A stretch of DNA of 64,000 nt from Sphingosinicella terrae (GTDB lineage Bacteria; Pseudomonadota; Alphaproteobacteria; Sphingomonadales; Sphingomonadaceae). Made by a program: the position numbers and the translations under genes. Shown here in pieces: positions 37,554-45,305 of this stretch. The notes below the pieces were generated by a model. The model made no database searches and had not been told where the DNA came from. It worked only from the letters and a program-made list of their open reading frames with translations. The first letter of the stretch is position 1. Every line of letters begins with the position of its first letter. The stretch lies in NCBI RefSeq assembly GCF_003347635.1, contig NZ_QDFY01000017.1:1-64000 (forward strand), read 5' to 3'.

Positions 37554-37745
37554 TCACCAGAGACGCATGCTTGCCGCCGCGGAGGGAATGTCCCGCCGCC
37601 AAAGCCAAGCCTGCGTGATGTGCGCCGCGACGCCGGAAGGGCGTGCGTCCGGGAAGACCATCCGGATCGAGGGCGCGAACATGGGCCCGTTTGTCCCGGC
37701 TTTCGCCGGAACCGTCAATTGCTTTCTGCCGGCGCGAATGAGCAT
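37554..37745 (-). CDS. trpL2: Second Trp leader peptide, upstream of trpD
   Basis: A short frame of 63 codons (or 35 if it starts at the internal ATG at 37661) ends QAWLWRRDIPSAAASMRLW, with three Trp codons, the last immediately before the stop. It begins 9 bases after the trpG stop with GAGAAG upstream, so it can be translated in continuation of trpG. Its first part includes a palindromic repeat fragment (CCGGCGAAAGCCGG). Ribosome stalling at the Trp codons would prevent the terminator downstream. No such mid-operon leader is found in the enteric trp operon. Confidence 0.75.
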   Translation of the reverse strand: MLIRAGRKQLTVPAKAGTNGPMFAPSIRMVFPDARPSGVAAHITQAWLWRRDIPSAAASMRLW

Positions 37746-37754
37746 TTTCTTCTC

Positions 37755-38387
37755 TCAGGCGGCCGAGGAGCGAAGGGCCGGCGCCGCTTCGCCGGCCAGC
37801 CGGATGCCGGGCGCCGAGGCGGCCTCGAGCACGTTGCGCAGGATCGTGTCGCCGTGGAGCGTCAGGATCGATTCCGGGTGGAATTGCAGGCCAGTCTGCA
37901 GGGCTTCTGGATCGCTGATAGCCATCGCCATCCCGTTTATCTCGCCATGGATCCGGAAGCGCGGCGGCAGGTCGCGCGTGCACAGCGAATGATAGCGGCC
38001 GACGGTGAGCGGGCTCTCCAGCCCGCGCAGCGGACCGGCGCCGTCATGGGCGAGGCGGGACGACTTGCCGTGCACCGGCTCCGGCGCGCGGTCGACGCGG
38101 CCGCCGGCTTCCTCAACGATCGCCTGGTGGCCGAGGCAGATGCCGAGCAGCGGCACCCGGCCGCGGGCGAGGGCGATCAGCTCGAGGCAGCAGCCGGCGT
38201 CCCGTGGGGTGCCGGGGCCCGGCGAGAGCACGATCAGGGTCGGCGCCGCGGTCGCGAGCGCGAAGGCGGCGCTCGCCGGCACGGTGTTGCGCAGCACGCG
38301 GACGTCGCAGCCGAGCCGCTCGAACGATTCCACCAGGTTGAAGGTGAAGGAATCGAAATTGTCGATGAACAGCAATTGCGGGATCAT
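37755..38387 (-). CDS. trpG: Anthranilate synthase glutaminase component
   Basis: This 210-residue class I glutaminase gives ammonia to TrpE. FIDNFDSFTFNLVE, LSPGPGTPRDAG, the nucleophile Cys in GICLGHQAIVEE and the His/Glu pair in QFHPES are all present. It is monofunctional; the enteric TrpGD fusion is not seen. Its ATG overlaps the trpE stop. Confidence 0.95.
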   Translation of the reverse strand: MIPQLLFIDNFDSFTFNLVESFERLGCDVRVLRNTVPASAAFALATAAPTLIVLSPGPGTPRDAGCCLELIALARGRVPLLGICLGHQAIVEEAGGRVDRAPEPVHGKSSRLAHDGAGPLRGLESPLTVGRYHSLCTRDLPPRFRIHGEINGMAMAISDPEALQTGLQFHPESILTLHGDTILRNVLEAASAPGIRLAGEAAPALRSSAA

Positions 38388-39940
38388 GCGGCGGCTCCGG
38401 CGGAGGCGAGGACGGAGAGCAGGGCCGACGCCTTGCGGCGGGTCTCGTCCGCCTCCTTGATGGGGTCGCTGTCGTGGACGATCCCGGCGCCGGCGCGGAC
38501 GAAGGCGGTACCGTCCTTGACCACGGCAGAGCGGATGACGACGGCGGTGTCCATCATTCCGTCGCCGTTGATCCAGCCGATCGCGCCGCCATAGGGCCCG
38601 CGCTTGGTGATCTCGGTCTGGCGGAGCAATTCGGTCGCGCGGATCTTCGGCGCGCCGGTGAGGGTGCCGACATTGAGGCCGGACTGGAGCGCGTCCAGCG
38701 CGTCCATGCCCGGCCTCAACGTGCCGGTGACCGACGAGACCAGGTGCATGACCCGGGCATAGCGCTCGACCGTGAGCAGCTTGGCGACCCGGCGGGTTCC
38801 CGGCCGGCTCACCCGGGCGACGTCGTTGCGGGCGAGATCGACCAGCATCATGTGCTCGGCCGCCTCCTTCGCGTCGAGCCGCATCTCGGCCTCGAGCCGG
38901 TCGTCCTCGTCGCCGCAGCCGCCGCGGGGCCGGGTGCCGGCGATCGGCTTGACCTCGACCTTGCGCTCGCCGGCCTCGGCGAAGACTCGGACCGAGGTCT
39001 CGGGGGAGGCACCGAACAGGACATGCTCGGGTGCGGCGACGAAGAAGTGATAGGGGCTGGGATCGAGCGCGCGCAGTGCCGCATAAGCGGGCAGCGGATC
39101 GGCGCAGGGTGCGCTGAAGGTGCGCGACGGGACGATCTGATAGACTTCGCCCTGCCGGATATGCTCCTTCATCCGTGCCACCACGTCCGCATAATCGGTG
39201 TCGCTGAGGTCCGAGCGCGCCGTGGTCGGGCCGGGCCTGACCTTGGCCGGGGCGGGCAGGCGCTGGACCTGACCGCAGCGCCTGACGAGCTCGGCAAGCC
39301 GCTGCGACGCGCCGAAATAGGCGCGGGCAGACTGATCGGCATCGGCCGCGCCGAAGGCGGTGCACAGGGCCCGCGGCGCCGCGCCCGGCTCGAACACGAT
39401 CAGCGATTCCGCCAGCCAGAACATGAAGTCCGGGAAGCCGAGCGGATCCTCGGGCGATGGCGGCAGGCTTTCGAGCAGGTCGACATGGTCAAAGGCGACG
39501 ACGCCGACGCAGGCGAGCGCGAACGGCTCTTCGGCGGAGGCATTGCGAATCCCGGCGGTCAGGTAGCGCAACACCGCGAACGGCGAAGGCGCCAGCAGCC
39601 GCTCCGACGGATCGTGGCTGGCGACGCGCGGAAAGCGAAGCTCGAGCGAGTCGTCGCCGTGCGCGACGATGCGCTGCGCGAACTCTTCGGCCACCGCCCC
39701 GATGACGTTGCGTCCGCCGGCGGTGAGCGCCTGCAGTGAAGCGGCCTCGCCCCGGCATTCCACCCGCAGCGCCGCCTCGTCGATGAGCAGGCTTGGCCCG
39801 GTCGAGCGCTCGAGCAGCAGGGTGTCGCGGCGCACGCCGCCGCCGGTCAGCGCCGCATAGAGGTCGAGCGGATCGGCCTCCTGCGGCAGCTGCCGGCAAA
39901 GCGCCACCGCTTCGCCCGGACCGGGATGGGCTGCGGTCAC
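38384..39940 (-). CDS. trpE: Anthranilate synthase aminase component (enteric-type TrpE)
   Basis: This 518-residue chorismate-using enzyme has the conserved C-terminal half (GEVYQIVPSR, FGASPETSV, PIAGTRPRG, LVDLARNDVARV, TLTGAPKIRA, AGAGIVHDS). Overall similarity is to E. coli TrpE. The N-terminal tryptophan-binding motif LLES reads LLERSTGPSLL, with Arg where Ser40 of enteric TrpE binds Trp and a shortened following loop, so feedback inhibition may be altered. The GTG overlaps the aroF stop. Confidence 0.94.
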   Translation of the reverse strand: MTAAHPGPGEAVALCRQLPQEADPLDLYAALTGGGVRRDTLLLERSTGPSLLIDEAALRVECRGEAASLQALTAGGRNVIGAVAEEFAQRIVAHGDDSLELRFPRVASHDPSERLLAPSPFAVLRYLTAGIRNASAEEPFALACVGVVAFDHVDLLESLPPSPEDPLGFPDFMFWLAESLIVFEPGAAPRALCTAFGAADADQSARAYFGASQRLAELVRRCGQVQRLPAPAKVRPGPTTARSDLSDTDYADVVARMKEHIRQGEVYQIVPSRTFSAPCADPLPAYAALRALDPSPYHFFVAAPEHVLFGASPETSVRVFAEAGERKVEVKPIAGTRPRGGCGDEDDRLEAEMRLDAKEAAEHMMLVDLARNDVARVSRPGTRRVAKLLTVERYARVMHLVSSVTGTLRPGMDALDALQSGLNVGTLTGAPKIRATELLRQTEITKRGPYGGAIGWINGDGMMDTAVVIRSAVVKDGTAFVRAGAGIVHDSDPIKEADETRRKASALLSVLASAGAAA

Positions 39941-41001
39941 GCCAGCACCTCCGCCGGCGCGGCGGCCGCGCGCGGCGCCGGCGCAGCGGCCATCTGCCGG
40001 CCGACCGCCTGCACCACCGGCGTCAGCGCCGCCATCAGGTTGCGGAAACCCTGGGGATAGAGCGACTGCGCCCCGTCCGACAGCGCCACCGCCGGATTCT
40101 CGTGCACCTCGACCAGCAGGCCGTCGGCGCCGCAGGCCGCGGCGGCGAGCGACATCGGGATGACGAGGTCGCGTATGCCGGTGCCGTGCGAGGGATCGAC
40201 CAGCACCGGCAGGTGGGTCTTCTGCTTGATATAGGGGATGGCGTTGAGGTCGAGCGTGTTGCGTGTCGCCGTCTCGAAGGTGCGGATGCCGCGCTCGCAC
40301 AGGATCACCTGCTCGTTGCCGGCGGCGAGCAGATATTCCGCCGCCAGCAGCAGCTCCTCGATCTTGGCGGAGAGGCCGCGCTTCAGCAGCACCGGCTTGC
40401 CGGCCTGGCCGACCGCGCGCAGCAGGGCGAAATTCTGCATGTTGCGGGCGCCGATCTGAATCGCGTCGGCCTGCGCGGCGACCGCGTCGACGTCGGCCGT
40501 GTCCATGACCTCGGTTACCACCGGCAGGCCGGTCTCGTCGCCGACCTCGCGAAGGATCCTCAGGCCCTCCCGCCCATGGCCCTGGAAGCCGTAGGGGCTG
40601 GTACGCGGCTTGAACGCGCCGGCGCGAAGCCCGACCGCGCCGGCCGCCTTGACCTCGCGCGCGGTGTTGCGGGTCTGGTCGCGGCTCTCGACGGCGCAAG
40701 GGCCGGCGATGACGGCGAAGCCGCGGCCGCCGATCGCAAGGTCGCCGACTTTAACGACCGTGTCATGGGCGTGCATCTCCCGCGAGACGAGCTTGTACGG
40801 GGCAAGGATCGGCTTCACCGATTCCACCATCGGGTGGCTCTCGAGGTTGAGCTCGGCGAGGACGCGCTCGTCGCCGAGCGCGCCGAGCACGACGCGCTCG
40901 ACCCCCGGCATGTGGAGCGGCTTGAGGCCGCGCTCGGCGATCTCGGCGAGCAGCTTTTCGGCGATCTGGGGCGTGGCTTCGGGCTTGAGGACGATGATCA
41001 T
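39937..41001 (-). CDS. aroF: DAHP synthase, type I-beta (AroF/AroA-Tm family)
   Basis: This 354-residue first enzyme of the shikimate pathway is of the Thermotoga/Bacillus-related type. The N-terminal ferredoxin-like regulatory domain (about 1-70, MIIVLKPEATPQIAEKLL) precedes the barrel, with AGPCAVESRDQ, RAGAFKPRTSPYGFQG, KRGLSAKIEE, ILCERGIRTFE and DPSHGTG. It is the second DAHP synthase in the window. Placed behind a Trp leader and coupled to trpE, it is dedicated to tryptophan supply. Confidence 0.94.
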   Translation of the reverse strand: MIIVLKPEATPQIAEKLLAEIAERGLKPLHMPGVERVVLGALGDERVLAELNLESHPMVESVKPILAPYKLVSREMHAHDTVVKVGDLAIGGRGFAVIAGPCAVESRDQTRNTAREVKAAGAVGLRAGAFKPRTSPYGFQGHGREGLRILREVGDETGLPVVTEVMDTADVDAVAAQADAIQIGARNMQNFALLRAVGQAGKPVLLKRGLSAKIEELLLAAEYLLAAGNEQVILCERGIRTFETATRNTLDLNAIPYIKQKTHLPVLVDPSHGTGIRDLVIPMSLAAAACGADGLLVEVHENPAVALSDGAQSLYPQGFRNLMAALTPVVQAVGRQMAAAPAPRAAAAPAEVLA

Positions 41002-41024
41002 GACACTGGCTTTCGATGAAAGGC

Positions 41025-41051
41025 AAAAAAAAGACCCGCCGGGGGCGGGCC
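41025..41051 (-). terminator. Attenuator terminator of the first Trp leader
   Basis: On the minus strand GGCCCGCC / GGCGGGTC (arms 41044-41051 and 41033-41040, 3-base loop) is followed by eight T residues. It lies 31 bases after the leader-peptide stop and 23 bases before the aroF ATG. Confidence 0.88.
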
Positions 41052-41082
41052 TTGCGGGTGATCTTCCGAGAGTCTCTGTTTT

Positions 41083-41226
41083 CTAGAGGCTGTTCGGCCA
41101 TCGCCAGCGGGGCTCGCCCAGGTCGGAGCGATGCCAGCGCCACCAGCCGGCGGCCGCGACGGCAAAGGTCGACGCACCGGAAATCCGGGGCGCGCGAGCC
41201 AGAGCCGAGGTGCCGTGGTGGTTCAT
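41083..41226 (-). CDS. trpL: Trp leader peptide upstream of aroF-trpEG
   Basis: A 47-codon frame begins MNHHGTSALARAP and carries five Trp codons near its end, in GWWRWH and PRWRWPNSL. The ATG lies only about 3 bases after the expected transcription start, so the peptide is probably translated from a leaderless end. The Trp codons, stop and U-tailed hairpin are spaced as in classical transcription attenuation. It controls aroF, trpE and trpG. Confidence 0.85.
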   Translation of the reverse strand: MNHHGTSALARAPRISGASTFAVAAAGWWRWHRSDLGEPRWRWPNSL

Positions 41227-41235
41227 CCCCTTAAG

Positions 41236-41263
41236 CTTATGGGGTTCGGGGCGATCCCGTCAA
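41236..41263 (-). promoter_or_regulatory. Promoter of the trpL-aroF-trpEG transcript
   Basis: TTGACG (41258-41263) and CATAAG (41236-41241) on the minus strand are separated by 16 bases. The predicted start, near 41229, is almost at the leader ATG at 41226. Confidence 0.6.
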
Positions 41264-41376
41264 GCGGGGTTGATCAGGCGCAGTCCGGCACCCGGCCGCG
41301 GCGAGAAAAGAGGCGGTTGCACGGTGGCATTCGAGTGATTATCTTACGTTTGTCTTACTTATGATGGAGAACGGCC

Positions 41377-41649
41377 GTGGCGCGGGGTGAGAGGCTGACG
41401 ACGACGGTGTCGACCAAGGGACAGGTCATCCTTCCCAAGGCGATTCGTCGCCTGCGCAGATGGGATGCGGGCACTCGCCTCGTCGTCGAGGATCGGGAGG
41501 ACGGCGTGCTTCTGAAGCCTGCGCCGCTCTTTGCCCCGACGCAGATCGATGACGTGTTCGGTTGCCTCGCGTACAGCGGGAAGGCGAAGACGATCGAGGA
41601 GATGGATGCGGCGGTCGCCGACGAGGCAAGGCGCCGTGCGCGCGATTGA
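41377..41649 (+). CDS. AbrB/SpoVT-type antitoxin (VapB-like)
   Basis: This 90-residue protein has the AbrB swapped-hairpin motif (TTTVSTKGQVILPKAIRRLRRWDAGTRLVVED) and a C-terminal toxin-binding tail. The GTG start has GGAG 7 bases upstream. It overlaps the PIN-toxin gene by 14 bases, the standard toxin-antitoxin arrangement. Direct repeats TCTTAC-N5-TCTTAC (41343-41359) just upstream are a candidate autoregulatory site. Confidence 0.85.
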   Translation: MARGERLTTTVSTKGQVILPKAIRRLRRWDAGTRLVVEDREDGVLLKPAPLFAPTQIDDVFGCLAYSGKAKTIEEMDAAVADEARRRARD

Positions 41650-42025
41650 CACCAATGTGGTCGTGCGGTTCCTGACCGGCGACGACGCGGCCCAGGCGGC
41701 CAAGGCTCGAAAGCTGATCCGCGAGGGCGAAATCCTCGTCTCCGCATCGGTCTTGCTTGAAACTGAATGGGTGCTGCGCAGCGCCTACGGCTATTCGGTC
41801 GATCGCATCGTGCAGGCCCTGCGCGGTTTCTGCGGCCTTCCGGGCGTGCGGATTGACGATGACCGCACCGTCGATCGAGCACTTGGGTGGGCCGAGCAAG
41901 GGCTGGACTTTGCCGATGCGCTCCATCTTGCCCGAGCCGAGGGGTGCACAGCCTTCCTGAGCTTCGACCGGAGACTCGCGAGGAAGGCGGCGCGGCTCTC
42001 CGACGTCGAGGTAGTGGTGCCCTGA
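41636..42025 (+). CDS. PIN-domain ribonuclease toxin (VapC-like)
   Basis: This 129-residue PIN protein has the acidic metal site in AIDTNVVVRFL, Glu in SVLLETEWVLRSA, Asp in GLDFADALHLARA and Asp in FLSFDRRLARKA. VapC toxins cleave tRNA or rRNA; the target here is unknown. The GTG at 41636 is the start, because the PIN fold begins immediately. The pair is the only plus-strand unit between the trp and phh transcripts. Confidence 0.87.
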   Translation: MRAIDTNVVVRFLTGDDAAQAAKARKLIREGEILVSASVLLETEWVLRSAYGYSVDRIVQALRGFCGLPGVRIDDDRTVDRALGWAEQGLDFADALHLARAEGCTAFLSFDRRLARKAARLSDVEVVVP

Positions 42026-42056
42026 AGAGCGCCGCCCCTCAACCTTCGTCCTGCTC

Positions 42057-42926
42057 CTATGCCGGCGGGAGGGAAGGATCCACGTCCGGGCGCTTGGCCG
42101 CCTCGGCGCAGAGCGCGAGCAGATCCCCATTCTCCAGCAGCCGCGGCAGCCCGTCCAGGCCGTCGATGACGAAGTAGCTCTCCTGAAACGAGTCGGTCCG
42201 GTAGGTCGTGCGCAGCACCCGCTCGAGATCGAAGGCGGGCCGATTCGGTTCCGGGCTTTCGAGCGCGAACCGGCTCTCGCCGAAGCTGGAGACGATGCCG
42301 GCGCCGTAGATCCTGAGATCGCCGGCTTCGCGAGCGAGGCCGAACTCGACCGTGTACCAGTAGAGGCGGGCGAGGCGATGGAGCGCGCCCGCCCCCATCG
42401 CCCGGAGGCCGAGTTCGCCGAGCGCCTGCATGAAGTCCGCCATCTCCGGATGGGCGAGCAGCGGCACGTGGCCGAACACGTCGTGGAAGACGTCCGGCTC
42501 CTCGAGATAGTCGAGCTGGGAGCGCTTGCGGATGAAGTTGCCGGCCGGGAACCGGCGCGCGCGCAGATGCTCGAAGAAGACGTCGTCGGGCACCAGGCCG
42601 GGCACCGCCACCACCGTCCAGCCGGTTCGGGCGAACAGCCGCTCGTTGAGCTCGTCGAAGTCGGGGATGCCCGGCCGCGAAAGCCGCAGGAGGTCGAGCC
42701 CCTGCTCGAAGGCACCGACGGCGCGGCCGGCGAGCGCCTGCTGCTGGCGCGCGAACAAGAGGTCCCAGACCGCATGCTCCTCTTGCGTCAGCGCCTGCCA
42801 GTCCTGCGGCACCGTCCAGTCGGCCGCGGCGCCGGGCGGCGGCGCGGTCGGGTCCTTGGCGGCGCCGTGGCGCTCGGCCATCGGCTCCGCGGCAGCAGCG
42901 ATCGGGTCGGTCGGGTCCTTGTACAT
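42057..42926 (-). CDS. phhA: Phenylalanine 4-monooxygenase (phenylalanine hydroxylase)
   Basis: This 289-residue pterin-dependent non-heme iron enzyme turns phenylalanine into tyrosine. The two iron-ligand histidines are in DVFHDVFGHVPLL and the Glu ligand in RLYWYTVEFGLARE. Like other bacterial forms it lacks the animal ACT domain. In most bacteria this gene is catabolic, but here it lies among biosynthetic operons and behind a leader with four Tyr codons, so its task is probably tyrosine synthesis. No pterin-recycling phhB is in the window. Confidence 0.95.
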   Translation of the reverse strand: MYKDPTDPIAAAAEPMAERHGAAKDPTAPPPGAAADWTVPQDWQALTQEEHAVWDLLFARQQQALAGRAVGAFEQGLDLLRLSRPGIPDFDELNERLFARTGWTVVAVPGLVPDDVFFEHLRARRFPAGNFIRKRSQLDYLEEPDVFHDVFGHVPLLAHPEMADFMQALGELGLRAMGAGALHRLARLYWYTVEFGLAREAGDLRIYGAGIVSSFGESRFALESPEPNRPAFDLERVLRTTYRTDSFQESYFVIDGLDGLPRLLENGDLLALCAEAAKRPDVDPSLPPA

Positions 42927-42947
42927 TTTCGAGGTCCTTCCAAAACG

Positions 42948-42976
42948 AAAAACCCCGCCGGGGTGACCAGGCGGGG
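42948..42976 (-). terminator. Attenuator terminator of the Tyr leader
   Basis: On the minus strand CCCCGCC / GGCGGGG (arms 42970-42976 and 42953-42959, 10-base loop) is followed by five T residues. It lies 30 bases after the leader stop and 21 bases before the phhA ATG. Confidence 0.85.
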
Positions 42977-43006
42977 TGGCAAATCCAGTGACGTGTTAAG
43001 CGCGCG

Positions 43007-43108
43007 CTAGATCGGTCCCGCCCGGGTGCTGCCGTAATAATAATAGACCGAGGCGGCGGCGGGAGCCGCAATGCCGTTGGGACGGAGCGAGGCGCGAAGC
43101 GTCTGCAT
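43007..43108 (-). CDS. tyrL: Tyr leader peptide upstream of phhA
   Basis: A 33-codon frame starting MQTLRASLRPN contains VYYYYG, four consecutive Tyr codons (TAT TAT TAT TAC), eight codons before its stop. The ATG lies only 8 bases beyond the -10 element, so it is probably leaderless. A U-tailed hairpin follows 30 bases after the stop. This is the layout of a tyrosine-responsive transcription attenuator controlling phenylalanine hydroxylase. Confidence 0.82.
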   Translation of the reverse strand: MQTLRASLRPNGIAAPAAASVYYYYGSTRAGPI

Positions 43109-43116
43109 CGGGCGGA

Positions 43117-43145
43117 ATTGTGAGGGATGAGCAGGGGAAAGTCAA
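43117..43145 (-). promoter_or_regulatory. Promoter of tyrL-phhA
   Basis: TTGACT (43140-43145) and CACAAT (43117-43122), with an ideal 17-base spacer on the minus strand. The start of transcription would fall within a few bases of the leader ATG. Confidence 0.65.
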
Positions 43146-43188
43146 ATCGGCCGAAGTCAGCGGATCTCTGTGAAGACCGCGGTGCCCC

Positions 43189-43341
43189 AATCCTCCCCTG
43201 GGAGGGGAGGGGGACCAGGCGCAGCCTGGTGGAGGGGTGTCAGCGTGCCCGGATTTGGTGAGCTTGCCGTGCCCGGCCTGAACGCTGACACCCCTCCACC
43301 GCCCTACGGGCGGTCCCCCTCCCCCTGTGGGGGAGGATCGG
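43189..43341. repeat. Dispersed palindromic repeat, copy 4 (downstream of aroE)
   Basis: This copy has terminal palindromes (ATCCTCCCCTGGGAGGGGAGG and CCCTGTGGGGGAGGAT), arms GGTGTCAGCGT / ACGCTGACACC and the inner motif GGGGACCAGGCGCAGCCTGG. It ends 6 bases from the aroE stop and lies upstream of the tyrL promoter. Confidence 0.8.
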
Positions 43342-43346
43342 GGGGC

Positions 43347-44180
43347 TCAGCCGTCCAGCTGGGCTCGCAATTCCTCGTCCTGGTCCTGCGGCGGGACGGC
43401 GCCGAAGAACAGCTCGAACGCCTTTCTCGCCTGGCCGATCAACATATTGAGGCCATCGACCGGCACGAGGCCCGCGGCCTCGGCCGCCTCAAGAAACGGC
43501 GTGTTCAGCGGCTGATAGACCATGTCGAGCGCCACGGCGCCGGGCGCAGCCTCCCCGAGCGCTGCCAGCGCAGGCGCTGGCAAAGGCTCGGCATGGGCCA
43601 TGCCGGCGGGCGTCGCCTGGATGATCGCGGTGGCGTCGCTCAGGGCCTCCGAGACTCGGTCGAGTGTCAGGATCCGCACTTGCTCCGCCTCGTCGCCGAG
43701 GGACAGAAGATCGGTCGCCCGCTCCGGCCGGCGCGCCAGCACGACGATCTCTGCGGCGCTGCGCCCGGCGAGATAGCGGATCGCCGCGCGGGCGCCGCCG
43801 CCGGCGCCGATCACCGCCGCCTTGCCACCTTCGACCGCTGCCGCGTCCAGCGCTTCGGCGATGCCGTCGACATCGGTGTTGAGCCCGATCAGCCGGCCGC
43901 CGGCCCTGTGGATGCAGTTGACGGCGCCGATCCGTGTTGCGTCGGCGGAGATCTCGTCGAGGAACGGCATCACCGCCTGCTTGTGCGGGGCGGTAACGTT
44001 GCAGCCGCGCCATTCGTCGTCGCCCGCCCGCGCGGCGAAGAAGGCCTGGAGTTCGTCCGTCGTGACGCGGGTCGCACGATAATCATGATCGAGGCCGAGC
44101 GCGCCGAGCCAGAAGCCGTGGATCGCCGGCGACTTGGAATGGGCGATCGGGTCGCCGATCACCTCGGCATAAGGCGCCAT
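43347..44180 (-). CDS. aroE: Shikimate dehydrogenase
   Basis: This 277-residue NADPH enzyme of the shikimate pathway has substrate motifs HSKSPAIHGFW and NVTAPHKQ (catalytic Lys), LNTDVDG, and the nucleotide-binding GAGGGARAAIRYL. It is last in the seven-gene aro/pheA operon, 3 bases after aroB. Confidence 0.95.
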   Translation of the reverse strand: MAPYAEVIGDPIAHSKSPAIHGFWLGALGLDHDYRATRVTTDELQAFFAARAGDDEWRGCNVTAPHKQAVMPFLDEISADATRIGAVNCIHRAGGRLIGLNTDVDGIAEALDAAAVEGGKAAVIGAGGGARAAIRYLAGRSAAEIVVLARRPERATDLLSLGDEAEQVRILTLDRVSEALSDATAIIQATPAGMAHAEPLPAPALAALGEAAPGAVALDMVYQPLNTPFLEAAEAAGLVPVDGLNMLIGQARKAFELFFGAVPPQDQDEELRAQLDG

Positions 44181-44183
44181 CGC

Positions 44184-45305
44184 TCAGGCCGGCTCGCGAG
44201 CGAGCTCGCCGTCGAGGAAGGCCTCGACCTCCGCGAGCGCGACCTCGTCGTCGACGAAGGCGCGGCCGATGCCGCGGGCGAGGATGAAGGGGACCCGGCC
44301 GCCGCTCGCTTTCTTGTCGTGCTTCATATGCGCGACGAGCCGCTCCGGGGGCGCGTCGATGCCGACATCGCCCAGCCGCGTCGGCAGGCCGGCCGCGGCG
44401 AGATGCGCCGTCACCCGGCGGGCATCGGCGTCGCCGCACAGGCCCCGTCCGGCGGAGAAGCGGAAGGCCAATGCCATGCCGAGCGCGACCGCCTCGCCGT
44501 GGAGCAGGCGATCGGAGAAGCCGGTCTCCGCCTCCAAAGCGTGGCCGAAGGTGTGGCCGAGATTGAGCAGGGCCCGCCGCCCGGTCGTCTCGCGTTCGTC
44601 CTCGGCGACGATCGCCGCCTTGGCCGCGACGCTGGTGCCGATCGCGTGCTGGCGCGCGCCGGGATTGCCGGCGATCAGCGTCTCGCCCTCGCGCTCGCAC
44701 CAGGCGAAGAAGTCGGCGTCGCCGATGAGGCCGTATTTCACCACCTCGGCATAGCCGGCGCGGACCTGGCGGATAGGCAAGGTGTCGAGGCAGGCGGTGT
44801 CGATCAGCACCGCCGAGGGTTGATGGAAGGCGCCGACCAGATTCTTGCCGGCGGCGACGTTGATCCCGGTCTTGCCCCCGACCGAGCTGTCGACCTGGGC
44901 GAGCAGGGTGGTCGGCACCTGCACGAACCGGCAGCCGCGCTTGAGGATCGCCGCGGCGAAGCCGGCCAGGTCGCCGATGACTCCGCCGCCGAAGGCTACG
45001 AGATGGTCCTTGCGCTCGATCCCGAGCGCCAGCAGCCGGTCGAGCAAGGCCTCAAGCGCGGCCCAGCTCTTGCTGCCCTCGCCCGGCGGCAGCAGGATCG
45101 GCAGCGCCTCGACCCCGCCGGCGGCCATACCGGCGACCAGCCGCTCCCCCTGCAGCGCCCAGACCGTCTCGTCGCTCACCACGACCAGCCGCCCGCCGCG
45201 GGCATAAGGCGCGAGCGCCTCGCCGGCGCGGTCGAGCAGTCCGGCTTCGATCAGGACCGGATAGCTGCGCTCGCCGAGGCCGACCCGAAGGGGAGGGGGT
45301 GCCAT
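44184..45305 (-). CDS. aroB: 3-dehydroquinate synthase
   Basis: This 373-residue NAD/Zn enzyme has [33 protein letters not shown] and the zinc-binding [12 protein letters not shown], all intact. The ATG at 45305 shares a base with the aroC stop (TGATG), which favours it over the in-frame start five codons upstream. Confidence 0.95.
   Translation of the reverse strand: MAPPPLRVGLGERSYPVLIEAGLLDRAGEALAPYARGGRLVVVSDETVWALQGERLVAGMAAGGVEALPILLPPGEGSKSWAALEALLDRLLALGIERKDHLVAFGGGVIGDLAGFAAAILKRGCRFVQVPTTLLAQVDSSVGGKTGINVAAGKNLVGAFHQPSAVLIDTACLDTLPIRQVRAGYAEVVKYGLIGDADFFAWCEREGETLIAGNPGARQHAIGTSVAAKAAIVAEDERETTGRRALLNLGHTFGHALEAETGFSDRLLHGEAVALGMALAFRFSAGRGLCGDADARRVTAHLAAAGLPTRLGDVGIDAPPERLVAHMKHDKKASGGRVPFILARGIGRAFVDDEVALAEVEAFLDGELAREPA

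Noticed and set aside
25389-43341. CRISPR array from repeated elements
   Set aside because: The copies are few, long, palindromic, kilobases apart and inserted in different operons, not regularly spaced short repeats with spacers.
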